Assembly (NCBI RefSeq): GCF_028769735.1
Contig: NC_088178.1
Span: 1,798,001 to 1,862,000 of the forward strand
From: Zonotrichia leucophrys gambelii
Taxonomy: Eukaryota; Chordata; Aves; Passeriformes; Passerellidae
DNA length: 64,000 nt
Direction: 5' to 3'
The notes below the pieces were generated by a model. The model was not told the origin of the DNA. It made no database searches and saw nothing but the letters and a program-made list of their open reading frames with translations. Each line of letters begins with the position of its first letter. Position 1 is the stretch's first letter. This document shows positions 11,096 through 22,299 of this stretch, in pieces. Position numbers and translations under genes: made by a program.

Positions 11096-13125
11096 CCTTG
11101 AGTCCCTCCCATCACTGCTCTGCCCTTCCCAAAAGCTGCCTATGAGCAGCACTGACTTCACCCTGGAGCACATTGAGCTTTCCAGCCAAACTGATAAAAA
11201 GAAAAATGCTTTTCATATGCCTGGACTCGATTTCCTCATAAATAAGATGGAAATTGGGGAAGGGGGTTGTCAGAGCAGTAGGTCATCCATCAGAGCCACA
11301 CTGAGAATGCTGATCCAGCCCTGCTCCAGGAAAGCAACTTTATTTAGGAAAGCCAGCAGGCACATCCCTGCTCTCTGCTGAAGCCCCTGAGAGCCTGGCA
11401 ATTAAAGATATCTAAATGCCTAAAGGGACAGATAAGACCTTGAGGGCAAACCCAGAGCTTCAGAAGGTATTTAGGCAAACTGCTTTTAATGGAAATTAAG
11501 AGCTTATTTTTGTGGGCAGGGTCCTGAAGTGCACATGTGCCTTAAAAAAAGAAAAAAAAACCAACAAACAATAAAAACATTCCTAGTGGCTTTCCTGAAG
11601 AGATTCAGACACACAGGTTGGGTATCAGTGCTTGTAAACCTTCATGTTATCCCAGAAAACCCAACCTCCAGCCTGGTTGGGGTGTTTCCACTCTAGACAT
11701 CCCCAAAACTTCTAAAAATGTGGAAAAGCCAAACTGCTGCTCCTCACCTACACTCCCAACAGACCCACAAGCAGCACAGACCTTCCCCAAATTTCTGAGC
11801 ACGTATTTCCTACTCCTGCCTGCTTTGCTACTGCCTTTCTCACATCAATACCCTGACTAAGCTGCTTGAAAAATTTCCATCAAAACAGTTCATAGCAGGT
11901 CATTCTTCAGTCAAAAGCAGATTTTTTTTTTGTTTTGGTATTTTGTTTTGTTTTGTTTAAAAGCACAGAAAATATTTTTGTGGAAATTTGCCTGACTTGT
12001 CTGAAATGTCAAAAGAACTAGAAAAATAAAATAGAGTTTTGGTCTCAAGCTGCAAAAAATCTTGGTTATAAACAAAAAAAAAAAAAAATGCAATTTACAT
12101 GGGGTTTTTTTAGTGAAAATTTAACTTCCAGAGAGAATAAATTGTCTTGCTTTCAATAAATTGTTCCTGGTGTGATGGGTACACTCAGATTTTCAGAACA
12201 GCCTGCCTCCAGGGATTATTATTAAGGAAATTAGCTGTTGTGCAAAAGGGAAGGAGCTGGTTAGAGCCTGGCAATGGAGCAGAGCAAGGATAAATGCTGA
12301 TGTTACATTCCCAGCCAGGCTCCAGCATTCTGTGTATTTATCAGTGACCTGGGTGCAAAACAAGGAGGGCACAGAGGACAAAAGCCACGGGGGCTCAGGA
12401 TGCCACCACCCCAAGGTGCTCCTGTCTGGTGGCACTGGGAGCAGTCAGGGGACACAGCTCCAGCCTTGTCATTGCCTCCCAGGGGTGATTTCTGCATCGT
12501 CACCTACGGAGATGCCCAGCCTGGCCCTGCTGTGGCCCCATGGGGGTTTTTGGCTCCATCACCCCGTGATGCTGAGAAGCCTCTGGCACAAGATTTTAGG
12601 CAGTGAGGAGACATTCCTCCTCTCCGGATCCAGCCCTGCCATTCCCAGCCCATTCTGGGGGGCTCAGGCCCCTCACCCAGCATGGGAGCAGGGGATCCAC
12701 ACACTTCTCCAGGCAGAGCCCCCAGCACCCATCTGGGTTACAAGCGAGCATCCAACTCTCCCTCCCCATCTGGAGCCCATGTACAGCAAGTGGCAAGATT
12801 TATATTGTGCTGAAGCATTCCACAGTTTTGAGCACAGAAATGATTGAACTCCAGATGTTAACAAGATGCAGGACCCTTTTTTTTTATTATTAAAAACGTG
12901 ATTTCTTGTTTTGCTCATGACAAAACCCATCAGATTAACTTATTAGGAGCGGAACTGCCATCAGGCTGGTGGGAGCAAGGCTGCCTGAGAGCTCAGGGGA
13001 ACTCCAGGCTCCTTTCTGTGCAGCCACCCCTGCACTGGACCCAGAGCAGGACACAGGGTGTGATTGCTCCACACTGGCACTGCTGGGATGTTGGTGTCCC
13101 GTGCCTCAGTTTCCCCATTCCTTAG
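11096..13125. other. intergenic DNA, no gene recognised
   Basis: Short A-rich and T-rich runs occur at 11540-11575, 11925-11960 and 12070-12087. Two AATAAA signals occur near 12140-12160 without an associated TATA box or LTR boundary. An AT-rich patch at 12870-12945 contains homeodomain-type ATTAAC/TTATTA cores. Frames of 120-170 codons at 12332-12847 have skewed composition and no recognisable domain, so they are regarded as chance. Confidence 0.55.
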
Positions 13126-13131
13126 GGAGAA

Positions 13132-13536
13132 TGAAGTGAAGTGACACATAATTCTAACTCTCTTCAGGAGGCTAATACTGAGTTTATTAAAAACCCATTC
13201 CTTTTTATACACTGTTCCTATACAGGTGGACCTGATAGGTCATTTAATCAGCGCCCCTTCACCACTGACTAATTAAGAAGACACTCTTTGCTAAATATCT
13301 CATGAGAAAACAATTGTCCAAAACACCAGCTGCAAGATTGCTTTAATTCTTTCTCTCGGCCTTCCCCAAACTCCCCAAAACAATTCCTGGGAAAGTTTAT
13401 CTGCCTTTCTCCCTCTGACCAGGCTGTCAGCATCCACACTCATGCTCCTCTGTCCACCCTTGGGAAGGGCAAGGGGGATGGAGGATGTGGGGCTGGCACA
13501 ACCCAGCAGGCAGCCCTCACACCCCAATTCCCTTCA
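13132..13536 (-). mobile_element. solo LTR, family K
   Basis: In sense (- strand) orientation the element begins TGAAGGGAATTGGGG and ends TCACTTCACTTCA, giving TGAAG/CTTCA inverted ends. Flanks GGAGAA (13126-13131) and GGAGAG (13537-13542) form a 6-bp target-site duplication with one mismatch. Inside, the sense strand has GTATAAAAAGG (complement of 13200-13210) and an AATAAA signal (complement of 13183-13188) spaced as in an LTR. Only one copy is present here, so family identity rests on this internal logic. There is no coding interior. Confidence 0.8.
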
Positions 13537-13542
13537 GGAGAG

Positions 13543-14114
13543 CCCCACAGCACCTTAAATTAAATAAATTCACTGCCCATCACAAAGGAAACAGATTTCC
13601 AACTCTGTTTCCAAACCCAAACACCTCTGCAAGTCCCTGGTGAAGTTTTGCTGGGACCATCCTCCAGCAGTGCCAACATCTGTATCCCAGAGCAGGGGCT
13701 GGGCCTGGCTGGAGCTGTCACATCTTGGCTGCTTTATCACAGGAACTTTATCACAAGCCCGTAACACACACGTCTTTGCACCACGAGATCAAACAGGTGT
13801 GGGATGGCAGCACAGCCTGCTGTCACAGCACGGCCCCCAGCAGCCTGGGCTCCTCCCCGCTGTGCACACAAAACATGTTGAGGCTGCACCATGCAGGAGA
13901 CCACATCTGCTCATCACCCTGGTGGTGTTGAGCCACAGCAGCTCAGGAAACTCAGCAGCACAAAGGCAGCCTCTCCTGCTAATCTGTGGAGGCACAGCAT
14001 CCTTAGGGGGTGCACTCATTTCCACTTCCCCAAGCACGTGGCAGCTCTAAGGACAGTCACATCTCTTTGCTCAGGGGCACAAAATCACTTCTGGGCAGTG
14101 CCAGTGTCCTGCTT
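13543..14114. other. intergenic DNA, no gene recognised
   Basis: GC-moderate sequence with a chance 136-codon frame (13640-14050) that has no domain and low-complexity composition. I see no repeat family member here. Element T begins at its right-hand end. Confidence 0.6.
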
Positions 14115-15058
14115 TGTAGGGAGACACAGTATGGGTAATGAAGGTGGTATAGAATGTAATCTTATCCACCAAAGAGTTGCAGCTGAACCAATTACTAAAG
14201 ATTAGGAGCAGGCTGATCTTAACAGGCCACACCTGTAGCAAATAAGCACAAGCATTATAAAAGAGTGGATTGGTGGCATCTGGAGTCAGATGGTTACTGC
14301 AGAAACAGTCAGTGCTTAGAGGAGATGCCTACAAGAAACATCAAAGAGTTATGAAACTCTGGGGAATATGAAATCCTTGCACAATAATGATAATAGAAGT
14401 CTTGATATATAAGTTAACAAATGGTGACCCAGACGTGATCCGAGACTAAACTATATTGCCCTGTGGATTTGGGATGACCCAAGGATTCGGGACTAAACCA
14501 TATAACCCTGTAGATTTGGGGAAACAGGATTTGACCATATAACCCCATGGATTCAGGGAAGCAGGATTTGAATACTTAACTATTGGCAAAATATATCAAT
14601 TACAGCTGTTGGTGTTTGTTAAATATGAGTACTTTGTAAACTGAGAAAAGCTGTAAAACTGAACTAACATTTAGAAATATATATATCTGTGCTATAATAT
14701 GCTGTTTGAACATGTGTATACTCTTAGTTCTAAATGAAATGTATAAATATATCATAATGTTAATTTCTTTGAATATGTACTTCTAGAAATGCTACAACTC
14801 TAATTAAAAGAAAAAGGAGGAATTGTAAGGGGATGCAGTATGGGTAAATGAAGGTGGTATAGAATATAATCTTATCCCTAAAGAGTTGCAGCTGAACCAA
14901 TTACTAAAGATTAGGAGCAGCCTGATCTTAACAGGCCACACCTGTAGCAAATAAGAACAGTGGTATAAAAGAGTGGATTGGTGGCAATCTGGAGTCAGAT
15001 GGCTGCTGCAAGGACCAGGAACAATCAGTGCTTAGAAGAGCTGCCTATGAGAAACATT
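14115..15058 (+). mobile_element. short non-coding LTR retroelement T (LTR - PBS - interior - PPT - partial LTR)
   Basis: The 5' LTR (14115-14419, about 305 bp) starts TGTAGGGAGACAC and ends TTAACA, with TATAAAAG at 14256-14263. Two bases later comes TGGTGACCCAGACGTGAT (14422-14439), which matches the 18-nt tRNA-Trp primer-binding site used by avian leukosis-type retroviruses at all but one position. The interior (about 14440-14805) has no meaningful open frame and contains imperfect repeats of a CCATATAACCC...GATTTGGGG motif. A polypurine tract AAAAGAAAAAGGAGGAAT (14806-14823) leads straight into the 3' LTR (from 14824, TGTAAGGGGATGC). That LTR is cut off at about 15058, where family A sequence begins. 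The interior of under 400 bp has no gag, pol or env, so the element would have needed enzymes from another element. Confidence 0.88.
14422..14439 (+). promoter_or_regulatory. primer-binding site for tRNA-Trp in element T
   Basis: TGGTGACCCAGACGTGAT is complementary to the 3' end of vertebrate tRNA-Trp with one mismatch (A for C at position 10). It sits two bases after the LTR end, the same spacing as in avian leukosis-type viruses. This identification rests on recalled tRNA-Trp sequence. Confidence 0.85.
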
Positions 15059-15069
15059 GAGGAGAATGG

Positions 15070-15404
15070 CACCATGTTTCAGAAGGCTTGATTTATTATT
15101 TTATTTTATATATTACATTAAAGCTATACTAAAACAATGGAAAAAAGGTTTCATCTCAGAAGGCTAGCTAAGAATAGAATAGAAAGGAATGAATTACAAA
15201 GATTTGTGTCTCAGAGAGTCTGAGCCAGCTGACTGTGATTGGCCATTCACTAGAAACAACCAACATGAGACCAATCACAGATGCACCTGTTGCATTCCAC
15301 AGCAGCAGATAATCATTGTTTACATTTTGTTCCTGAGGCCTCTCAGCTTCTCAGGAGGAAAAAATCCTAAGGAAAGGATTTTTCATGAAAAGATGTCTGT
15401 GACA
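15070..15404 (-). mobile_element. truncated family A LTR, copy A3
   Basis: It matches other family A copies from the CCATGTTTCAGAAGGC segment through to the sense 5' end (TGTCACAGACATC, complement of about 15392-15404). The sense 3' terminal 40-50 bp are missing where it meets the 3' LTR of element T. The right flank is CTGGGG; no matching left flank remains. The junction suggests insertion into T followed by a deletion, or a rearrangement joining the two. Confidence 0.85.
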
Positions 15405-17610
15405 CTGGGGGTGCCACGCACCCTCTTGAACTTCCCCTAAATTGACTGAACATGGAATTTTTCATTCTGAGAACAAGAGAATCAGGTGGAAGGAAAAACC
15501 ATAGCCTTCCAGTTATTTTTTTTTTTTGAGGAAAAATCCCATAAACCTTTAATCCTCCTCCCTTCCCCAGAATCATTCATCATCTGGGAGAAAAAAAATC
15601 TGAGTGCAAATGCAGTCAGGCAGTGCTGTGAGTGAGCACAGGACATGAGCACCACTCTTGGGCAGCAACAGCTCTGGGGAAGCCCATATTGACCATCTCA
15701 CCTGAGCACAACTGCTGGCTTTGCCTGCAGTGGACAAACCCCTGCCTGGCAAGGTCCATTGGGCAGGGGCTCTGCAGCATTTGAGGCTCCCAGCTCTGCT
15801 GACACAAATAATTCCTTCCCCTGTTCTTGGCACGGTGTGTTCTGCTCAAACACACTTCAAAGAGGCAGCTCTGCAGCAAGAATGCTTCAAAAAATATAAT
15901 ATTTCCATCTGTTATTCCAATGGCTTATGCTGTGGGTCTCTCCTGGTGGACTTATTTGCCTTTCTTTGCTCCTGTTAGATATAAAAATATTAAACCAGCA
16001 ATGCCTGACAGGTCCTGTTCCCCTGCAGTTCTGCACCTCGGTGTTCTCCAGGGAGGAAGGTGCAGGCAGGGAAGCAGTTTTTCCTTAAAGGCAGTAAAAT
16101 CCAGCTTTATTTGTGCCTTGAGGACAAACAGCACCTGCCTATGGTTGAAAGCACGAGCAGGAGAAGGCAGAGGGTGCTGGGCATTGGGTGCTGAGCTGCC
16201 ACAGCACTGGGGACACCCCCAGCACCCCTCTGCTCACCTCCTGCTCCTCACAAACCTCATCAGCCTCTGCCTTACTGCCAGCTGAGCCCAATCTGGAAGC
16301 AAATTATTGGGTGGGAAAGGGGAAAATTTCCCTTTTCCCTTTTCTCTGGGAAAAGGGCAGAGAGCTGCCTGCAGGCCTCCCTTAGCTAGAAAGGCAATGG
16401 CCAACAGCACAACAGGCACAGAGAGCTCTGATTCACATATTGAGCTCTTGTTTTGTGCCATGGACAGAGGGGACAAAGCAAGCTCTGGGTTCAATGCACC
16501 TTGAGGACACCTGAGGGCTTGCAGGAGCTGGATGTTCCTTCCCTGGTTGCAATAAGGACATTTTAAGGATGCTGCAGCGCTGGATCTTTCCCCCTCTGTG
16601 GTTTGTTTGGTCGGAGAGGGTTTCTTCCTTACCCCCTCCCTGCCCTTTTCTGCCTCCCCATGCAGCCCTTGCCCCTCTGGGTGACCAAGGACACTCAAAG
16701 GCAGCTGTTGTGGCCACCTGAAGGAGCCAGGCCCACAGGGAAGAGGGCATGAGAGCAGCAAAGCCTTGGCCCCATCACCTGTGGGCAAGGTGCCCTGTTG
16801 GGTGGTGCTTGTCTCAGTCAGCTGCTCTGTCCCACAAGCAGAAAAACCATGGGGAAAAGCAGCTTTCCCAAGCTCCCAGCAGCTTTCCCAAGCTTCCCAG
16901 CACAGCAGCCCCACTCAGCAGATCCCTGGTGAGCAGGAGACTTCCCCAGAATCCATCTTCCCCACTCAGAGTGTCACTAAGGGAGACACTTTTTCAAAAC
17001 AGATTCAGGGATTCAGATCAGCAGCATGCAAGACCTGAGCCCCCTCCTCATTTCCCATTCTGTGGCCCAACTGCAAAGGATTCCCAGCCCCTTCAGAGAG
17101 CTGCAGAGATGAGAACTTCCGCTTGTGAGCCACAGCCAGAGCAAAAAGAGCCTTTATTTTTAATCTGGCCCATTATTAGTCACCATTTAGTGCTCCCAGG
17201 TGTCCTGTATCAGAGGCACATGCCTGGGTAAGCAGCCACCAGAGGCTGCACTGTGCCATGCTGCAGGAACCAGGGCATGAGAGCAGCTCCAGCCCCCAGA
17301 TCTCATCCCCTCCAAGGTCTCCCAGCCCAGAAGGTCGTGCCCCATCTCTGCACACACCCCCAAAGGAGAAGCACAGAGTTATTGTTGTTATTGTCCCCCC
17401 CAAACTCCACAGCCCCAAGTGTAACCCAATCCACTCAGCTGGAAGTGGAGCTTTTATTGCATCCTGATTCATTCAGAGCGGCTCCTTTTTATAAAACCAA
17501 GGTTATTGTCCCCACTTCCCCACTTTAACCAGCTCCTCCTGACACCAAACCTTTCCCTGCCCTCCCTCCCCATCAGACCCAATGGAAATCCCACTGAAGC
17601 TGCTCCTGGG
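15405..17610. other. intergenic DNA, no gene recognised
   Basis: Mostly GC-moderate sequence. Frames up to 226 codons (16234-16914, minus) and 160 codons (16749-17231) show no domain or plausible splice context. A 20-bp unit AGCTTTCCCAAGCTCCCAGC is imperfectly duplicated near 16860-16900. A T-run and poly-A occur at about 15514-15530 and 15590-15597. Confidence 0.55.
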
Positions 17611-17616
17611 TACCAG

Positions 17617-17991
17617 TGTGACCGTGTTCACGGGGGTCTTATGTTGAAGGAAGAGATGAGGATCTGACTCTATGCTTCACAAGGCTTGATTTATTATTTT
17701 ATGATATATATTACATTAAAACTATACTAAAAGAATAGAAGAAAAGGTTCTCAGAAGGCTGCCTAAGCTAAGAATAGAAAGGAATGAATCACAAAGGTTT
17801 GTGGCTTGGACAGAGAGTCTGAGCCAGCTGGGCTGTGATTGGCCATTAATTATAAACAGCTAATTTAAGTTCCCCTTGTTGCATTCCACAGCAGCAGATA
17901 ATCAATGTTTACATTTTGTTCCTGAGGCCTCTCAGCTTCTCAGGAGGACAAAATCTTAAGGAAAGGATTTCTCATAAAAAGATGTCTTCCA
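17617..17991 (-). mobile_element. LTR, family A, copy A4
   Basis: It shares the whole family A layout in - orientation: TGTGACCGTG at its + strand left end, the AATAATAAATC signal in sense, the CCAATCACAG and GGAATGCAACA blocks, and a degraded sense 5' end (+ strand GATGTCTTCCACC instead of GATGTCTGTGACA). No target-site duplication can be read because the right end is mutated. A block of about 15 bp around the GATGCACCTG position differs from other copies. Confidence 0.85.
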
Positions 17992-19010
17992 CCCATTTCA
18001 CATCAAGGATGATCCCAACCTTAAAACACTCCCATGGTGGTGGCAGAATGAGGCCACCATGCTCTGTGGCAATGTCCCCTCTGTCCATGGCACATCTCTC
18101 TGTGCCCTTGCAGTACAAAGCTGTCTTGAGACAGTGTCTGCAGACTTGGGCAAAACCAAAAAAAAACGCAAAACCAACCCAAACCACACACTAAATGTTG
18201 AGTTCAGAGTCTGTGAAAGGTGTGTTGGCCATGTTTGTCAAGGTAAGGGGGAATGAAGGCCCTGAGCAGGGCCCAGTTATTATTTTTAAATGAAAGCTCA
18301 GGTTTTGCCACATATGAAATCCATCGTGCCTTGAGCCACATAAATACATAAAGGGGTCTGGATACTTGAAGTTCCTTTTTCTCAGTTCAGTAACAGTGGC
18401 ACAGATAGGGAGCCTGAAATTTCAGATGGCTCTTGCTCAATAATTTTGTCAGCATTTGTGTAATAGTCATCACTAGCAGTTAATATAACTCACACCAAAC
18501 ACCAGATTGATGTTTAACAGTGTTAAGATGCAACCTATAAAACATATGCTTGTGTAATTACACTGATAAGTTTCCAATCAGCGACAACAACAACAACAAC
18601 AAAAATCTGTCCACAGATCCTTACACAGAATTGGAAAGATCCCAGCAGATTTGCAGAGGGGGTTTAGGAGCAGAACACAGAGAGGTTCAGGAGGGAAGAT
18701 GGGCAGGTGAGGAGCAGCAGGACTCTGTCTCATCCTGCTGGACCATCCTGTGCCAGCCTTTCCCTCTGCCTGATCTCACGCCAGGCTCTCCAGTCCTCTC
18801 ACCTGATGGGCAAAGGCTGACACAGTGCTGGGATGGGAACATCCATCCTGACATTCCCTTCATTCTGAAGGCTGAATGGAATTGAGGGATCCAGGTGGAT
18901 TTCCCATGGGGCTGGGCAGTTTCCCAATATAAGGATGGAGAAGCCTGTCTTAGACACATTTTGCCCAATTTAGTATTTAAATAACATCACTGGAGCGCTG
19001 GGAATACCCC
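17992..19010. other. intergenic DNA with a short (CAA)n run
   Basis: A CAA trinucleotide run lies at 18582-18603. No gene or LTR was recognised. AT-rich sequence at 18260-18560 is followed by ordinary GC-moderate sequence up to the start of the minisatellite at 19011. Confidence 0.6.
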
Positions 19011-19985
19011 AGCAGGACCATTTGCAAATATTTTCCTCAAGGATTTTTTTTTAAATGCTATATTTTGAAGAATAAGCATCCCTCAGGATGCATCCCATTT
19101 GCAAATATTTTCTTCAAGGAATTGTTTTTTAAAAGGCTATGTTTTGAAGAATATAGCATTTATTCTTATTCTTATTCTTATTCTTATTCTTATTCTTATT
19201 CTTATTCTTATTCTCATTTATTCTTCTCATTGAAGAATAAGCATCCCTCAGCAGGACCATTTGTAAATATTTTCTTCAAGGATTTTTTTTAAAATGCTAT
19301 ATTTTGTAGAATAAGCATCCCTCAGAAGGACCATTTGCAAATATTTTCCTCAAGGAATTATTTTTTAAAAATGCTATATTTTGAAGAATAAGCATCCCTC
19401 AGGATGCATCCCATTTGCAAATATTTTCTTCAAGGAATTATTTTTTAAAAATGCTAGATTTTGAAGAATAAGCATCCCTCAGGATGCATTCCTCAGCAGG
19501 ACAATTTGCAAATATCTTCCTCAAGGAATTGTTTTTTAAAAGGATATATTTTGAAGAATATAGCTCTTATTCTTATTCTTATTCTTATTCTCATTTATTC
19601 TTCTTATTGAAGAATAAGTTTTTTAAAAGGATATATTTTGAAGAATATAGCATTTATTCTTATTCTTATTCTTATTCTTATTCTTATTCTTATTCTTATT
19701 CTTATTCTCATTTATTCTTCTCATTGAAGAATAAGCATCCCTCAGAAGGACCATTTGCAAATATTTTCCTCAAGGAATTATGTTTTAAAAATGCTATATT
19801 TTGAAGAATAAGCATCCCTCAGGATGCATCCCATTTGCAAATATTTTCCTCAAGGAATTATTTTTTTTTTTAATGCTAGATTTTGAAGAATAAGCATCCC
19901 TCAGCAGGACCATTTGCAAATATTTTCCTCAAGGAATTTTTAAAAAATGCTATATTTTGTAGAATAAGCATCCTTCAGAAGGACC
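19011..19985 (+). repeat. about 80-bp minisatellite with nested (TTATTC)n arrays
   Basis: About ten imperfect copies of a unit of roughly 75-85 bp run through here. The unit core is CCATTTGCAAATATTTTCC, then TCAAGGAATT, T-rich sequence, ATGCTATATTTTGAAGAATA and AGCATCCCTCAG. In three places the TTGAAGAATA part is followed by TTATTC hexamer arrays (about 19157-19214, 19565-19595 and 19652-19712) of different lengths, each closed by CATTTATTCTTCTCATTGAAGAATAAG or a close variant. The hexamer therefore amplified inside some units and was carried along or re-expanded. The Tyr-Ser frames here are repeat products. Confidence 0.92.
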
Positions 19986-20690
19986 AGCTGTCTTTCTGGG
20001 GTTGCCTCACTTCTCTGCACCCTCCCTGACCTTCACCAGCTGCACCCAGAGAGCAGCAGATCCTGGGCTGTCCCATCCTGGGCGCTTGGAGAGGAGCAAA
20101 CACCAAAGCATCCTGCATGAGGCACCTCCCAGCACCTCCACTCCTTCCCAAAACAAGCCCTGGCCCTCCAGCCATGGCAGACTTGCACAAAGCAGCCAGC
20201 AAAGCAATGGCACAGAAACCAGCCCTCACATTCCAACATCCAGCGTCGCACTGGCATCATCTGCAAGCAATTAGAAAATATAAACACTCACAATGAAGCT
20301 CGGGTTCCTATACTTAGCAAGGCTTTAATGGGCTTTTCTTCAGCCAGAAAAAACCCTATTAGAGTGATAAATTAGTGGCCTTTTTTTCCTAAACCAGCGT
20401 GAAACCTTACAATGGAAAAATGACAGAAGGAGAAACAAGCCCATTTTTGGCAGCCCTGGCAGGGAAGAGGAGGGGATGAGGAAGCAGGAACCAGCCCAGC
20501 AAGCAGAGTGGCTTTTCCCCAGTGTGCCCTCACCTGGGGGCTCTCGGCCCATGCCAGCCCTGGGTGCCACCACAAGCCAGGGTGTCCTGAGCCTGTCACC
20601 AGCTCCAGCAGAGCCAGCGCAGCCTGATACAGCTGAGCTGGGCTCCGGAGCCCCCTGCCCTCCAGCAAGGCTGTCTCCCAGCCCTGCTGG
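19986..20690. other. intergenic DNA between two minisatellites
   Basis: No gene or mobile element was recognised. Open frames on both strands run on from the adjacent minisatellite and are not evidence of coding. Confidence 0.6.
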
Positions 20691-21178
20691 CTCCCCAGTC
20701 TCTGCCAGAACCTCCCAGAACCTTCCTGGCTCCCCCATCTCTGCCAGAACCTCCCAGAACCTTCCTGGCTCCCCAATCTCTGCCAGAACCTCCCAGAATT
20801 TTGCTGGCTCTCCAATCTCTGCCAGAACCTCCCAGAACCTTCCTGGCTCCCCAATCTCTGCCAGAACCTCCCAGAACCTTCCTGGCTCCCCCATCTCTGC
20901 CAGAACCTCCCAGAACCTTCCTGGCTCCCCAATCTCTGCCAGAACCTCCCAGAACCTTCCTGGCTCCCCAATCTCTGCCAGAACCTCCCAGAACCTTCCT
21001 GGCTCCCCCATCTCTGCCAGAACCTCCCAGAACCTTCCTGGCTCCCCATCTCTGCCAGAACCTCCCAGAGCCTTCCTGGCTCCCCCATCTCTGCCAGAAC
21101 CTCCCAGAACCTTCCTGGCTCCCCAATCTCTGCCAGAACCTCCCAGAACCTTTCTGGCTCCCCCATCTCTCTGCCAGC
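20690..21178 (+). repeat. 39-bp minisatellite (about 12 copies)
   Basis: About twelve tandem copies of a 39-bp unit, with core CTGCCAGAACCTCCCAGAAC then CTTCCTGGCTCCCC. Most copies differ by one or two bases (CCAATCT versus CCCATCT, one CAGAATTTTGCTGGC variant), and one copy near 21045 is one base short. Because 39 is divisible by 3 and the unit lacks stop codons in several frames, it opens long frames in at least five of six frames (up to 329 codons). The one-base-short unit shifts phase, which argues against selection for coding. Confidence 0.95.
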
Positions 21179-21365
21179 TGCAGCCTGGGCTGTGCTCATC
21201 TGAAATAAGCCCCAAGGAGCAGCAGCCCACACAGGAAACTGGGTTAACAAACCCAAAGTCTGTTCTAGGATGAAATGGCCTCACTTTGTCATGGAGCAGA
21301 GAGGGAGGTGCTGCAGGTGGGTGCTCCAAGCTGTCACAGCCTGGAGAGATGGGACCTGGGGGTGT

Positions 21366-21793
21366 TGATGCTTCGGATACCTTGGGTTTTAAGTGTTTCT
21401 GTTCTTTGGAGTGCAGCTTTCAGCTTTAAGTGTTACTGGGATCTTTTCACAGGGTGGTGAAGACAAAACAATCCTATTCCAGCTGGAGACTCAAGGACAA
21501 TCCCTTCAAACTTCAGGCCCAAAGCATAAACAATGTGACAAGAGGAGGGTGGGCAAGCAAGCAAGGAGGATGAAACTTCAGAATTCGAAGCTGTTAATTG
21601 GACAGTTAACTCCTATGTGCAAATGGACAAAAACTTATAAAAATGTGAGATCTTGTGACCAATCCCTCTTTTTCTTCCATCTTGGAGCCATCTGGGTACT
21701 GCTAGGGTATGGCTTTTGAAGGCACTGCAATAAATACACATTTTTATTCCTTTGAACTCCATCCATGCTCTGTTCCAGCTCCTCAAGGCATCA
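21366..21793 (+). mobile_element. LTR, family E, copy E3
   Basis: It starts TGATGCTTCGG and ends CTCAAGGCATCA, matching the TGATGCCT...AGGCATCA inverted ends of E1 and E2. It shares AGACAAAACAATYCC, GCAAATGGACAAAAACTTATAAAAATGTGAG-type and final CTCAAGGCATCA blocks with the reverse complements of E1 and E2. TATAAAAA lies near 21636 and AATAAA near 21730. No clean target-site duplication is visible. Confidence 0.78.
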
Positions 21794-22293
21794 CCTCCAC
21801 ACAGATCCTTGCCTGGGCACACTGGTGCCCCTGCCTGGCACGGCCCCAAGTGCTTGTGTAGGATTGCACATGCATGAGGTCACTGGAAACATGGAAGGAG
21901 CTGCTGTGGTTTGGCTCCCAGGGGCAGCCAGAGGAGTGAGATCTTCCCTTGCCCCAAAACAAGTCAGGGAAATTGATGAGAACAGCCTTTCTTGTGGGTT
22001 ATTCTGGCAGCACTGGCGCTGCACAGGACCAGGAGTAAGATGACACAAGGCCATAAAACATGTCAGAGCAGCAGCCACACCATGAGAGGCTGTGCTGGGT
22101 GCTGCAGCCCGACCACAGGCTGAGTCAGCCATCCCTGAGCTGCCTCCAGCACAGCACAGGGCCATCAAACACCGCCAGGGAAAGCTCAGCATCCCCCACA
22201 CCGAGCCCTCCTTTGGGATCACCCCCTGCTTGCCACTTTCTGCTGTCAGGTACAGGCACCAGCCACCCTACAGAGCCACCAGCTGGCCCAGAG
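21794..22293. other. intergenic DNA, no gene recognised
   Basis: GC-moderate sequence between LTR E3 and LTR B1. Overlapping short frames on both strands have no recognisable domain. Confidence 0.6.
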
Positions 22294-22299
22294 CCCATC

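Noticed and set aside
16234..16914. 226-codon minus-strand frame
   Set aside because: No domain, skewed composition, several overlapping frames on the other strand, no splice context.
19011..21178. Regularly spaced repeats that could suggest a CRISPR array
   Set aside because: Units are contiguous with no unique spacers, and the DNA is vertebrate.
20340..21329. Open frame of 329 codons (minus), with 294- and 265-codon frames overlapping it
   Set aside because: All arise from the stop-free 39-bp minisatellite; several frames on both strands are open at once and one unit is a base short.
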